From Devosia sp. (GTDB lineage: Bacteria; Pseudomonadota; Alphaproteobacteria; Rhizobiales; Devosiaceae), in NCBI GenBank assembly GCA_028290225.1, contig JAQGKH010000302.1, forward strand, positions 1 through 6,555: a stretch of DNA of 6,555 nt, given 5' to 3'. The notes below the pieces were generated by a model. The model made no database searches and was not told the DNA's origin. It saw only the letters and a list, made by a program, of their open reading frames with translations. Positions 1 through 5,966 of the stretch are shown here, piece by piece. A program made the translations under genes and the position numbers. Every line of letters starts with the position of its first letter. Position 1 is the first letter of the stretch.

Positions 1-326
1 TGGGCCGCATCATACTGCCCATCGATCGCCACATCGGCGATAATCACCGTCCAGGCCAGCGACTGCACCATGCTCTGAATGCCGCCGATAAGGTCGAGAT
101 AGTAGGAGTTGGAGGTGCTGGCCGTGATCAGACCGACTGAATCCCGATTGGTGCGGCGCAAGTCCTGTGCGGCGCGATTAGGGATGTAACCAATGTCGTT
201 TGCAGCCGCGAGCACACGGGCGCGACTGTCATCCGACACGCCCTCGGCGCCCCGCAGGGCCTGGGAAATCGTGAAGGTCGACAAGCCGGTCAACCGGCTG
301 ATGTCACGGATCGTGGGACGGGCCAT
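1..326 (-). CDS. LacI-family transcriptional repressor, N-terminal part (runs off the left edge)
   Basis: The reverse strand reads MARPTIRDISRLTGLSTFTI from an ATG at 326-324 and stays open for 108 codons to the window edge. Residues 5-24 form the LacI-type helix-turn-helix. The family hallmark GYIPN is at 46-50, and the hinge helix PNRAAQDLRR at 49-58 includes the leucine (L56) that wedges into the operator centre in LacI/PurR. From about residue 63 (SVGLITAS) the first strand of the periplasmic-binding-protein-like sugar domain begins. In the recognition helix, the residues matching LacI Tyr17, Gln18 and Arg22 are Thr17, Phe18 and Gln22. The loss of the common arginine suggests its own operator preference. 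The effector cannot be told, because most of the ligand domain is outside the window. It is transcribed away from the polymer operon, and two operator-like palindromes lie just upstream of its start, so autoregulation is likely. The family call is firm; regulation of the rightward operon is only possible. Confidence 0.93.
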   Translation of the reverse strand, partial: MARPTIRDISRLTGLSTFTISQALRGAEGVSDDSRARVLAAANDIGYIPNRAAQDLRRTNRDSVGLITASTSNSYYLDLIGGIQSMVQSLAWTVIIADVAIDGQYDAA

Positions 327-356
327 ACACACCTCGCGCCTAGCTCGCTCTTCTGG

Positions 357-368
357 CTAAACGTTTAT
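357..368. promoter_or_regulatory. LacI-type operator, copy 1
   Basis: CTAAACGTTTAT contains the perfect 10-bp palindrome TAAACGTTTA (358-367). The central CG flanked by A and T runs is the classic LacI/GalR/PurR operator core. It sits about 30 bp upstream of the repressor start, over the transcription start expected from the proposed promoter, where a bound repressor would block initiation. Confidence 0.7.
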
Positions 369-369
369 G

Positions 370-398
370 TGCATAGCGGCCATGCAATAGTGAGTCAA
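370..398 (-). promoter_or_regulatory. Candidate promoter of the LacI-family gene, between the two operators
   Basis: On the reverse strand TTGACT (398-393) matches the -35 consensus at five of six bases. A 17-bp spacer follows, then TATGCA (375-370), a weak -10 element matching only at TAT. Transcription would begin near 363, inside operator copy 1. The placement between two matching operators supports the call; the poor -10 weakens it. The spacer also contains GCAT and ATGC arms at 371-374 and 382-385. Confidence 0.45.
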
Positions 399-410
399 CT
401 AAACGTTTTG
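399..410. promoter_or_regulatory. LacI-type operator, copy 2
   Basis: CTAAACGTTTTG (399-410) repeats the first ten bases of copy 1 except for one outer base: TAAACGTTTT against TAAACGTTTA. The centres of the two sites (362.5 and 404.5) are 42 bp apart, about four turns of B-DNA, so two dimers or one tetramer would bind the same face. On the repressor strand this copy ends immediately upstream of the proposed -35 box. Confidence 0.68.
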
Positions 411-922
411 GGTCTACCCGAGAGGCTCATTGCCTCACCTCAAGCCCGCACGTGCGCGCTCAGCGCCAGCAATTCACTCGCCAGCAACTGCCAGGTTCCC
501 GTTGCTCGCCTGCCACCTACAGATGTCTAAGCTGGACCCAAAAGGGCTATGGACATCCGTGGCGGGAGCTCTGGTGCCAGCAACATCCGGCGTGGCTCGT
601 CCCCTGTGGCCGAAGCCGTTCGACCCCGCCTTGCGAGTATCGGATTGACTTGTTCAATCAGGCCCACGGGGGAGAAGCCAACGCCTTGATGAAGCTTTGA
701 CGTTTGAGCAGGCCCTTGGAATGCGTGCGGGGGTTGTTGGTGCTACATGCTGGACAAATCAAAGCGGCATGAAACGTGCTACTGGGAACCCAACAAGATC
801 CTTTTGATACTGCTATATTCCAGTAACCCCTACTTTGGTCTTATGGCAACACTCTTGCGAGAGCCTTGGGCTTCTGTTCCCATCGAGGCTGCGTCGGCGA
901 AGATCGGCGCGGAGGAGAGATA
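411..922. other. Gene-poor stretch between the divergent repressor and the polymer operon
   Basis: I see no supportable gene, RNA gene or mobile element in this stretch of about 510 bases. Two overlapping rightward ORFs (430-648 and 452-700) encode arginine-, proline- and tryptophan-rich peptides with no recognisable domain. Neither has a convincing ribosome site, and reading the reverse strand gives nothing familiar. Minor structure includes three copies of GCCAGCAA (465-472, 480-487, 576-583). There is also an imperfect inverted repeat of GCCAGCAAC (480-488) with GTTGCTCGC (501-509). The region could be a long regulatory leader, or the decayed remains of a gene once controlled by the operators at 357-410. 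The sequence alone does not decide. Confidence 0.5.
811..819 (+). promoter_or_regulatory. Possible extended -10 element for the polymer operon
   Basis: TGCTATATT has the extended -10 form TGN followed by TATATT (814-819), which matches TATAAT at five of six positions. It lies in a locally AT-rich patch about 100 bases before the first gene. No good -35 box stands 16-18 bases upstream (CAACAA is at 791-796). This is the best rightward promoter candidate I see, but it is weak and could be chance. Confidence 0.25.
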
Positions 923-2644
923 ATGAATAGAAAAAATTCTAGGCGCGCCATTTTGGCGTGCGGCTTGATGCTGCTTGGAACGACCACGTTCAGCTCGTCA
1001 GCATTTGCACTCGACCAGTCTGTTGTTTCGCCCAAAGCAATGATCGTGGCAGGCCATCCGCTTGCCGTTGAGTCTGGCTTGAAGGCTCTGCGTGCGGGTG
1101 GCAGTGCCTGTGACGCATTCGTCGCAACCGCCGCCACTCTTAGCCTGACCCTTACCGACATGATGGGGCCGCTTGGTTCAGGTTTCGCTCTGATCCATAA
1201 GCCGGGTTCAGAAAATCTCGTAAGGGCAATCGATTACAATGGCGTTGCCCCTCTGGCTACTGACATTACGAAGTTCGCCACAATGGAGGACAAGCGTCGT
1301 GGCATCCTCGCGCCCACCGTTCCCGGCAATCTCAAGGGGTGGGAAGCCATTCATGATGATTGTGGACGCCTGCCTTGGGCCGATCTTTGGGCAGACGCAA
1401 TCGATTATGCTGAGAATGGCTGGCCGATCGACGCGGCAACCGCCTTCCACATCGGCCGGCATATTCCCGAATTGGCGCCATATGAAAGCTGGGGCGAAGA
1501 GTTCCTGGCGGATGGGGAGCCGCCAGCCCCGGGCTCAATGCAGCGTCGCCCAGAACTTGCCGAATCCTATCGCCAATTTGCAGAGCTCGGCTCCGACGCT
1601 CTCTACAAGGGCCCAGTTGGCGAAAAGCTCGTCGCCTTCATGGAAAAAGAAGGCGGCCTTATCACTCAGGCTGACCTCGACGCTTATGAAGTCATCTGGT
1701 CCGATCCAATCCAGACTACCTACGACAACTACACGGTCTATGGCGCTCAACCGGGATCTTCCTCGATCACGTGGATGGAAATCCTCAAGATCGTCGAAGG
1801 CTATGACCTCGAGACCCTAGGTCACAATTCACCCGAATACCTTCGCCTGCTGATCGAGGCCACTAAGCATGCCTATCAGCATGGCTACCAATACGTCGGC
1901 GACCCAAAGTTCCACGATGTGCCGGTTGAAAAACTGCTGTCGGCCGAATCTGCCGCCGAAATTCGCGCGCAGATTGATGCAACACCGATACGCGAATTCG
2001 CGCCATTTGACGTCGCTTCGCTCTATCAGCCACCTTTCGACAACCACGCGACCAGCCATATGGTCATCGTGGACGAAGATGGCAACATGATCTCATCCAC
2101 CAACACCCTCGGCACGTTTTATGGCATGGGGATGGTGGTGGAAGGCACCGGCCTGCTCATGAGTAACGGTATGGACTGGTTCGACATCGGCCCCAATATC
2201 TGGACTGGTGAAGAGAAAAGTGTCCTGACCATGGAAGCAGGCAAGCGCAATCGCTGGACCCTTGCACCAGGCATGATCTTCGAAGGCGACAAGCCCTATA
2301 TGCTCGTGGGTGGCGCCGGCGCTGAAGCCACGATGTGGGGCATTGCCCAGCCGATCTTGAATGCCATTGAGTTCGGCATGGATCCGCAGAAGGCCCTCGA
2401 CGCACCACGCTTCCGCTATGGCGACATCTACCACTATACCGGTGGCGTCAACATCGGCATCGACAACGCTATGCCGGCGGCAGCACGAGAAGGTCTAGTA
2501 AACATGGGCTACCCCGTGGATGAACCTGGCAAATTCTCGAACTCATCGCGTGGCACCACGCAGATGCTGATCATCGATCCAAGTAGTGGTGCGCTCTGGG
2601 GCGGCGCTGCTCCAGATGGTCGTGACTTCGTCAGCGGCTACTAA
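923..2644 (+). CDS. Exported gamma-glutamyltransferase-family Ntn hydrolase with altered substrate pocket
   Basis: This 573-residue protein has the size and order of a GGT precursor that cleaves itself into two chains. I start it at 923: GGAGGAGAG (911-919) sits just upstream, and the ORF then opens with a signal peptide. Its n-region is RKNSRR, a hydrophobic core follows, and cleavage is likely after AFA, residue 29. SRRAIL leaves Tat export possible. The large chain would be about 30-376. The small chain begins at Thr377 in ATSHMVIVD, aligned with the nucleophile motif TTHYSVVD of E. coli GGT. Thr395 (E. coli Thr409), the GMD motif and APRF are kept. By manual alignment the glutamyl-binding set is largely lost: Arg114 to Asn106, Asn411 to Gly397, Gln430 to Gly416, Asp433 to Trp419, Ser462 to Trp445 and Ser463 to Thr446. 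The oxyanion Gly-Gly pair is not obvious (GGAGAE, 463-468). Next to PgsB/PgsC it probably acts on the polymer outside the cytoplasm, as the GGT-family CapD does. Glutathione is an unlikely substrate. Confidence 0.9.
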   Translation: MNRKNSRRAILACGLMLLGTTTFSSSAFALDQSVVSPKAMIVAGHPLAVESGLKALRAGGSACDAFVATAATLSLTLTDMMGPLGSGFALIHKPGSENLVRAIDYNGVAPLATDITKFATMEDKRRGILAPTVPGNLKGWEAIHDDCGRLPWADLWADAIDYAENGWPIDAATAFHIGRHIPELAPYESWGEEFLADGEPPAPGSMQRRPELAESYRQFAELGSDALYKGPVGEKLVAFMEKEGGLITQADLDAYEVIWSDPIQTTYDNYTVYGAQPGSSSITWMEILKIVEGYDLETLGHNSPEYLRLLIEATKHAYQHGYQYVGDPKFHDVPVEKLLSAESAAEIRAQIDATPIREFAPFDVASLYQPPFDNHATSHMVIVDEDGNMISSTNTLGTFYGMGMVVEGTGLLMSNGMDWFDIGPNIWTGEEKSVLTMEAGKRNRWTLAPGMIFEGDKPYMLVGGAGAEATMWGIAQPILNAIEFGMDPQKALDAPRFRYGDIYHYTGGVNIGIDNAMPAAAREGLVNMGYPVDEPGKFSNSSRGTTQMLIIDPSSGALWGGAAPDGRDFVSGY

Positions 2645-2651
2645 TCCGAAA

Positions 2652-2673
2652 GGAGAGGCGGTGACGCCTCTCC
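2652..2673 (+). other. Perfect 9-bp hairpin with a GUGA (GNRA) tetraloop in the intergenic gap
   Basis: GGAGAGGCG (2652-2660), loop GTGA (2661-2664) and CGCCTCTCC (2665-2673) form a GC-rich stem with no mismatch, starting 7 bases after the GGT-family stop. No T tract follows (the next bases are ACCCTCCCCC), so it is not a standard intrinsic terminator. GNRA loops are unusually stable. A 3'-end or processing structure that sets the relative level of the first gene and the synthase genes is a reasonable inference. Confidence 0.6.
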
Positions 2674-2701
2674 ACCCTCCCCCAAAAACCCGGGACTTAT
2701 C

Positions 2702-3253
2702 ATGATCTTATCATTCCGCCTTCTGCGCGGCGCAATTCTTGCTGTAACACTCAGCTTCAGTGGCGTCGTCAACGCGGTCAGTGCAGCAGATATTCTCGTG
2801 ACCTCATCTGGTCAGGCGCTGGATGCTTTCACTGTAAAAACCTTACTCGGGCGTGGTGGCATGGAAGTGGACTATGACCCGCATGCCGGCGCAGAGCTCG
2901 CTGGTGCTGCAAAAATCGTGGTCATCGCAATGGGTGCCAGCGTCAAGGGTTTCGGCGCCGCAGGCATCACGGTGGAAACCGAACTGACCCGCACGAGAGA
3001 AGTTCTTGAAGCAGCCCGTGCTGCCGGCGCCAAAACCATCGGCGTTCATATCGGCGGTGCCGAGCGTCGGGGCGGTCTTTCCGAGCAATTCGTTGAACTT
3101 GTCAGCAGCGAAGTCGATGGCCTCGTTGTTTGGAAAAGCGGCAATGAAGACGGCTTCTTCGACAGCGTCGCGGCCGATCGCAACGTTCCCCTTGTTGTCA
3201 TCGCAAAGCTCTCAGAAGCAACCGACGCGATCAAGCAACTGATCGAAAACTAG
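2702..3253 (+). CDS. Exported DUF6305-type protein of a poly-gamma-glutamate locus
   Basis: This 183-residue protein opens with a signal peptide: Arg6 and Arg9, a hydrophobic core at about 10-23, and VSA at 26-28 as the likely cleavage site. That gives a periplasmic protein of about 155 residues. The mature part alternates strands and helices in a small alpha/beta fold. Family-like stretches are LVTSSGQALDAFTVK (32-46), MGASVKGFGAAGI (77-89), GVHIGGAERRGGLSEQF (114-130) and a terminal PLVVIAKLSEA. I recognise this pattern as DUF6305, which I recall from genomes that also carry PgsB/PgsC; this is from memory and was not searched. No catalytic set is obvious. The conserved glycine-rich loops and the ERR cluster (121-123) could bind an anion such as a glutamyl polymer. 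Its ribosome site is weak (GGGA near 2692), so it may depend on transcription from the gene before. The biochemical role is unknown. Confidence 0.72.
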   Translation: MILSFRLLRGAILAVTLSFSGVVNAVSAADILVTSSGQALDAFTVKTLLGRGGMEVDYDPHAGAELAGAAKIVVIAMGASVKGFGAAGITVETELTRTREVLEAARAAGAKTIGVHIGGAERRGGLSEQFVELVSSEVDGLVVWKSGNEDGFFDSVAADRNVPLVVIAKLSEATDAIKQLIEN

Positions 3254-3282
3254 GCTCAGATTGCCTGCTCGGGAAACAGACG

Positions 3283-4440
3283 ATGGCTCTTCCCTACATA
3301 AACGCGACCACGCTGTCTCTGGCCCTTCTCCTGAGTACTCTGGGTGTGGTCTCTATTCTGGCGGTTGCAGCTCATTTGCACCGTCAGAATAGAGATGCCA
3401 TCGGCATCCGGATTCATGTTGCTGGCTCCCGCGGCAAGACATCTACGACGCGCCTCCTCGGCTCCGCACTGCGAGAGGCTGGGATCAAGACCCTCGTCAA
3501 AACTACTGGCACCGACCCGCTTCTCATCCTCCCCGATGGCACAGTCCGAACTTGGAGACGTTGGGCCCCACCCAGCATTTCCGAACAGGCACGCTTTTTC
3601 TGTTTGGCGCGTCAGCTGCGTGTTGAGGCCGTCGTGCTTGAATCCATGGCCATAGAGCCTGAATATATGTGGGCGTCAGAACACTATCTGGTCAAAGCCA
3701 CCCATACCCTCATCACCAATGCTCGCCCAGACCACGCCGAGGCCCTCGGCAGCGATCCAGAGGCGGCAGCACGAGCCCTGGCGCTCATCGTTCCGGCACA
3801 AACGAAACTCTACTTTTCCAGTGAAGCGGCACTGCCCCCAATAGTCAAAGCCGCCGAAGCACTTAGGACGCGCGGTGGTAAAGCCACAACAATCGACACA
3901 GAGGGCATGCCCCATAATGACACAAATTGCGCGCTTGCTCTGGCAGTTTGTGATGATCTGCGCATATCGCCCGCTATCGCGGAACTCGGCTTCCAACGGG
4001 CTGGCGAGGACCCAGGCGCCTTTGCCATCATCCCTCTACAGGTCGACAACCACACCATACGTTTTGTCAACGCATTCGCTTGCAACGACCCCGTATCATT
4101 CGCCCACCTTTGGCGGGAACACCATCGGGGCGAAAACGCGGTCGTGCTGATCAACACCCGCAGCGATCGGCCGGAACGTACCAAGGCATTTCTGGACTCG
4201 CTCACGGAATTGCGCCCGCCCGTCCGGCGTGTCGTCTTGGTTGGTGCCGTGCCCAACCGCTGGCTGAAAGCCGGCGCCGACGCTGGGGTTGCAATGTCGC
4301 GCATTCCTACAAGCAACGTTCACAAACTACTGCCCATTCTGGCTGAAGCCGCGGGCCATAATGGGGCCGTCTGGGGCGTCGGCAACTATGCAGGCCTCGG
4401 CAAAAAACTCATCGACCTCGCGAAACACCGGGCAATCTAG
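3283..4440 (+). CDS. pgsB: Poly-gamma-glutamate synthase PgsB/CapB, Mur-ligase-like amide ligase
   Basis: The 385-residue length fits PgsB of Bacillus subtilis (about 393). A single membrane segment (about 9-30) anchors the N terminus, as in the family. The ATP-binding loop GSRGKTS is at 48-54. Further family blocks follow in order: VKTTGTD (72-78, GKTTGTD in B. subtilis), ESMA (120-123), TNARPDH (145-151), FVNAFACND, INTRSDRPERT (290-300, NCRADRVDRT in B. subtilis) and VWGVGN (363-368). In the known family the enzyme uses ATP to activate a gamma-carboxylate and joins glutamate units into PGA at the inner face of the membrane, together with PgsC. All key blocks are present, so it should be active. 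Whether the monomer is L- or D-glutamate cannot be read here. No racemase gene is in the window. A weak ribosome site (CGGGAAA) precedes the start, and the next gene begins 2 bases after the stop, suggesting coupled translation. Confidence 0.95.
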   Translation: MALPYINATTLSLALLLSTLGVVSILAVAAHLHRQNRDAIGIRIHVAGSRGKTSTTRLLGSALREAGIKTLVKTTGTDPLLILPDGTVRTWRRWAPPSISEQARFFCLARQLRVEAVVLESMAIEPEYMWASEHYLVKATHTLITNARPDHAEALGSDPEAAARALALIVPAQTKLYFSSEAALPPIVKAAEALRTRGGKATTIDTEGMPHNDTNCALALAVCDDLRISPAIAELGFQRAGEDPGAFAIIPLQVDNHTIRFVNAFACNDPVSFAHLWREHHRGENAVVLINTRSDRPERTKAFLDSLTELRPPVRRVVLVGAVPNRWLKAGADAGVAMSRIPTSNVHKLLPILAEAAGHNGAVWGVGNYAGLGKKLIDLAKHRAI

Positions 4441-4442
4441 CC

Positions 4443-4889
4443 ATGCTGACACTCACTCTGGGCATTGGCGTCGCCGTCAGTATCTTGCTGTTCCACGTCG
4501 TTGGCCTGAGTGCGGGCGGCGTCATCGCGCCTGGCTATATTTCCCTGGTGCTGGATCGGCCGGCCATACTGATCACTATCGGCATTTCAGCATTGCTGTC
4601 TTGGGCCATTCTTCAGCTTCTGGCGCGGCACCTGTTTCTCTATGGCACACGCCGATTTGGCATCACCATATTGCTGGCTCTGGTCATCACCACCGGCATT
4701 CAGGCGATGCGCGCCACTTTCGGTCCACTGGCCCTGGAATGGGCAGGTCTCGGCTTCATCATCCCCGGCCTCATCGCCCACCAGATGGATCGCCAGGGGA
4801 TCGTGCGCACGGTCCTCATGCTGGCCATCGCAGCTCCGCTCACGCGCGTCCTCGCCGTGCTTATTGTGCCCTGGTGGAACATCGGATGA
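4443..4889 (+). CDS. pgsC: Poly-gamma-glutamate biosynthesis membrane protein PgsC/CapC
   Basis: This 148-residue, strongly hydrophobic protein matches the length (149) and layout of B. subtilis PgsC. Family blocks are GGVIAPGYISLVLDRP (25-40), LYGTRRF (66-72) and GLGFIIPGLIAHQMDRQG (102-119). The B. subtilis counterparts as I recall them are AGLVVPGYLGLVFNQP, LYGRRKF and GIGIIVPGLIANTIQKQG. Four to five membrane segments are visible, at about 3-20, 41-60, 74-90, 102-112 and 122-143. PgsC and PgsB together form the core synthase, and PgsC is a natural candidate for carrying the growing chain across the membrane. The start lies 2 bases after the pgsB stop with no clear ribosome site of its own. 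The stop overlaps the next start as ATGA, so expression of the three genes is probably locked together. Confidence 0.94.
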   Translation: MLTLTLGIGVAVSILLFHVVGLSAGGVIAPGYISLVLDRPAILITIGISALLSWAILQLLARHLFLYGTRRFGITILLALVITTGIQAMRATFGPLALEWAGLGFIIPGLIAHQMDRQGIVRTVLMLAIAAPLTRVLAVLIVPWWNIG

Positions 4890-5905
4890 ACCGACGCTTC
4901 TCACCATCCGGCAGCGCTGGAAAAGCAACCATATCTGGGCTGGCCCTGGCGGCAGCGCTCTCGCTGACCGTCTGGTCCGCAACCGAAAAATGGATTGGCG
5001 GGCTTACTTACCAGGCCTATCCACAAATGTTGGCTGCTGCCCACACCATGGAATCCGCAACTCAGGTCGCGCGCAGCCAGCGTATCCAACTTGGGCTGTT
5101 GCAGTCACGCGCCAATGACCCAAATCGCACGGGTCTCATCGGCTCGGAATATACTGACACCACGACTTCAATTGGGGAACTGGCATCCAAGCGCACCGCC
5201 ACCAATCCAGACCTTGCGGCCGCCCTCGTCAAAACAATATCACGCTTTGACCTGCCAGCAGGCACGCCGGTTATTGTGTCACTTTCCGGCTCATTCATCG
5301 GCGGCGACATTGCCACGATTTCCGCAGTGGAAGCGCTTGAACTCAAGCCATTCCTTGTCAGTTCGCTCGGATCATCGATGTACGGCGCAACGGACCCGGA
5401 ACTCACTTGGCTTGATATCGAAGCGGAATTGCGCCGTGAGGGAGTGATCAAAGCAAAATCGTCGATTGCCCTGATCGGCGGCGGCAGCGCGGTCGGCTCC
5501 AATCTCATGGACGAAGCTGTGGACGCGCTCAAAATGGCCGCCCAGCGCAACGGCGTCGAACTGATCTCAAACCCAGAGTTGCGGACTATGTTGGACGAGA
5601 TCGAAAAGCGGGCGCAGTCCGCGCTCGGTGCGTCCCCGGCACTCCTGATCAATTCTGGCGGTTCTGTTCTGGCCCTGGGCACCTGTACCGATGGTCATTT
5701 GCTGCCACTGGTCAATCAAGGAACTCCCCTACCCTGCACTGATGGCGAGCCTGGACTCATCGTCCGCGCCGCCAATGCAGGTATCGCAACCATCCACCTA
5801 CTGAACATGCGGACCGTCGCTACCGACTGGAACCTGCCGCTCGATCCGATCCCCCTGCCCCTGGTGGGCAACAACCGCGCGATCTATGGCGCCGCGCGTG
5901 AGTAG
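4886..5905 (+). CDS. pgsW: PgsW-type poly-gamma-glutamate system protein, membrane-anchored
   Basis: The start at 4886 shares ATGA with the pgsC stop and gives 339 residues. This frame stays open far upstream (to 4289), but that extension overlaps all of pgsC and lacks family sequence, so I reject it. A positively charged N terminus (MNRRF) and one membrane segment (about 14-32) predict an anchor with the bulk outside the cytoplasm. The external domain has glycine-rich loops: SLSGSFIGGD (132-141), LIGGGSAVGSN (196-206) and INSGGSVLALG (255-265). It also has SSLGSSMYGATDP and ends with a proline-rich LDPIPLPLVG. I recognise it as the protein called the poly-gamma-glutamate system protein (PgsW); the symbol is from memory. 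No enzymatic residues are known to me. The serine- and glycine-rich loops hint at a substrate-binding or hydrolase-like fold. It stands where Bacillus loci carry PgsA/CapA, so it may serve polymer export or retention instead of PgsA. Confidence 0.85.
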   Translation: MNRRFSPSGSAGKATISGLALAAALSLTVWSATEKWIGGLTYQAYPQMLAAAHTMESATQVARSQRIQLGLLQSRANDPNRTGLIGSEYTDTTTSIGELASKRTATNPDLAAALVKTISRFDLPAGTPVIVSLSGSFIGGDIATISAVEALELKPFLVSSLGSSMYGATDPELTWLDIEAELRREGVIKAKSSIALIGGGSAVGSNLMDEAVDALKMAAQRNGVELISNPELRTMLDEIEKRAQSALGASPALLINSGGSVLALGTCTDGHLLPLVNQGTPLPCTDGEPGLIVRAANAGIATIHLLNMRTVATDWNLPLDPIPLPLVGNNRAIYGAARE

Positions 5906-5939
5906 TCCCATCGCGCGCCAACCACACGAGGAAGAAACA

Positions 5940-5966
5940 ATGAATTTTTGGAGAGGCGGACGATGA
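5940..5966 (+). CDS. 8-codon mini-ORF overlapping the carrier start
   Basis: ATG at 5940 follows a good ribosome site (GAGGAAG, 5928-5934, five bases spacing) and reads MNFWRGGR before a TGA at 5964-5966. That stop shares ATGA with the start of the downstream carrier. The mini-ORF covers the carrier's own ribosome site (GGAGAGGCGG, 5950-5959). It could be a coupling leader, or the fused ends of a lost gene such as a TRAP small permease. It has no likely function as a peptide. Confidence 0.4.
   Translation: MNFWRGGR

Noticed and set aside
430..700. Two overlapping rightward ORFs (72 and 82 codons) as genes
   Set aside because: They lack a ribosome site and a recognisable domain, their composition is biased toward Arg, Pro, Trp and Cys, and they overlap each other. 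They look like chance frames in GC-rich DNA.
866..922. Longer start for the GGT-family gene, adding 19 residues from ATG 866
   Set aside because: The added residues (MGFCSHRGCVGEDRRGGEI) would bury the signal peptide and encode the Shine-Dalgarno site itself. ATG 923 has an ideal ribosome site and an N-terminal export signal.
931..970. Lipoprotein signal (ILAC) at the GGT-family N terminus
   Set aside because: The cysteine at residue 13 comes before the hydrophobic core rather than after it, so it is not a lipobox. Cleavage after AFA at residue 29 fits better.
2652..2673. Intrinsic terminator after the GGT-family gene
   Set aside because: The stem is strong, but a C-rich and then A-rich tract follows instead of a T run, and the next gene of the same pathway begins 28 bases later.
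4289..4885. Open frame continuous with pgsW reaching back through pgsC and the end of pgsB
   Set aside because: It overlaps two well-recognised genes in another frame and encodes His/Arg-rich sequence of low plausibility. pgsW starts naturally at 4886 with the ATGA overlap.
5062..5682. 206-codon reverse-strand ORF inside pgsW
   Set aside because: It is a mirror of the GC-rich coding frame on the other strand, with serine-, arginine- and proline-rich low-complexity sequence and no family features.
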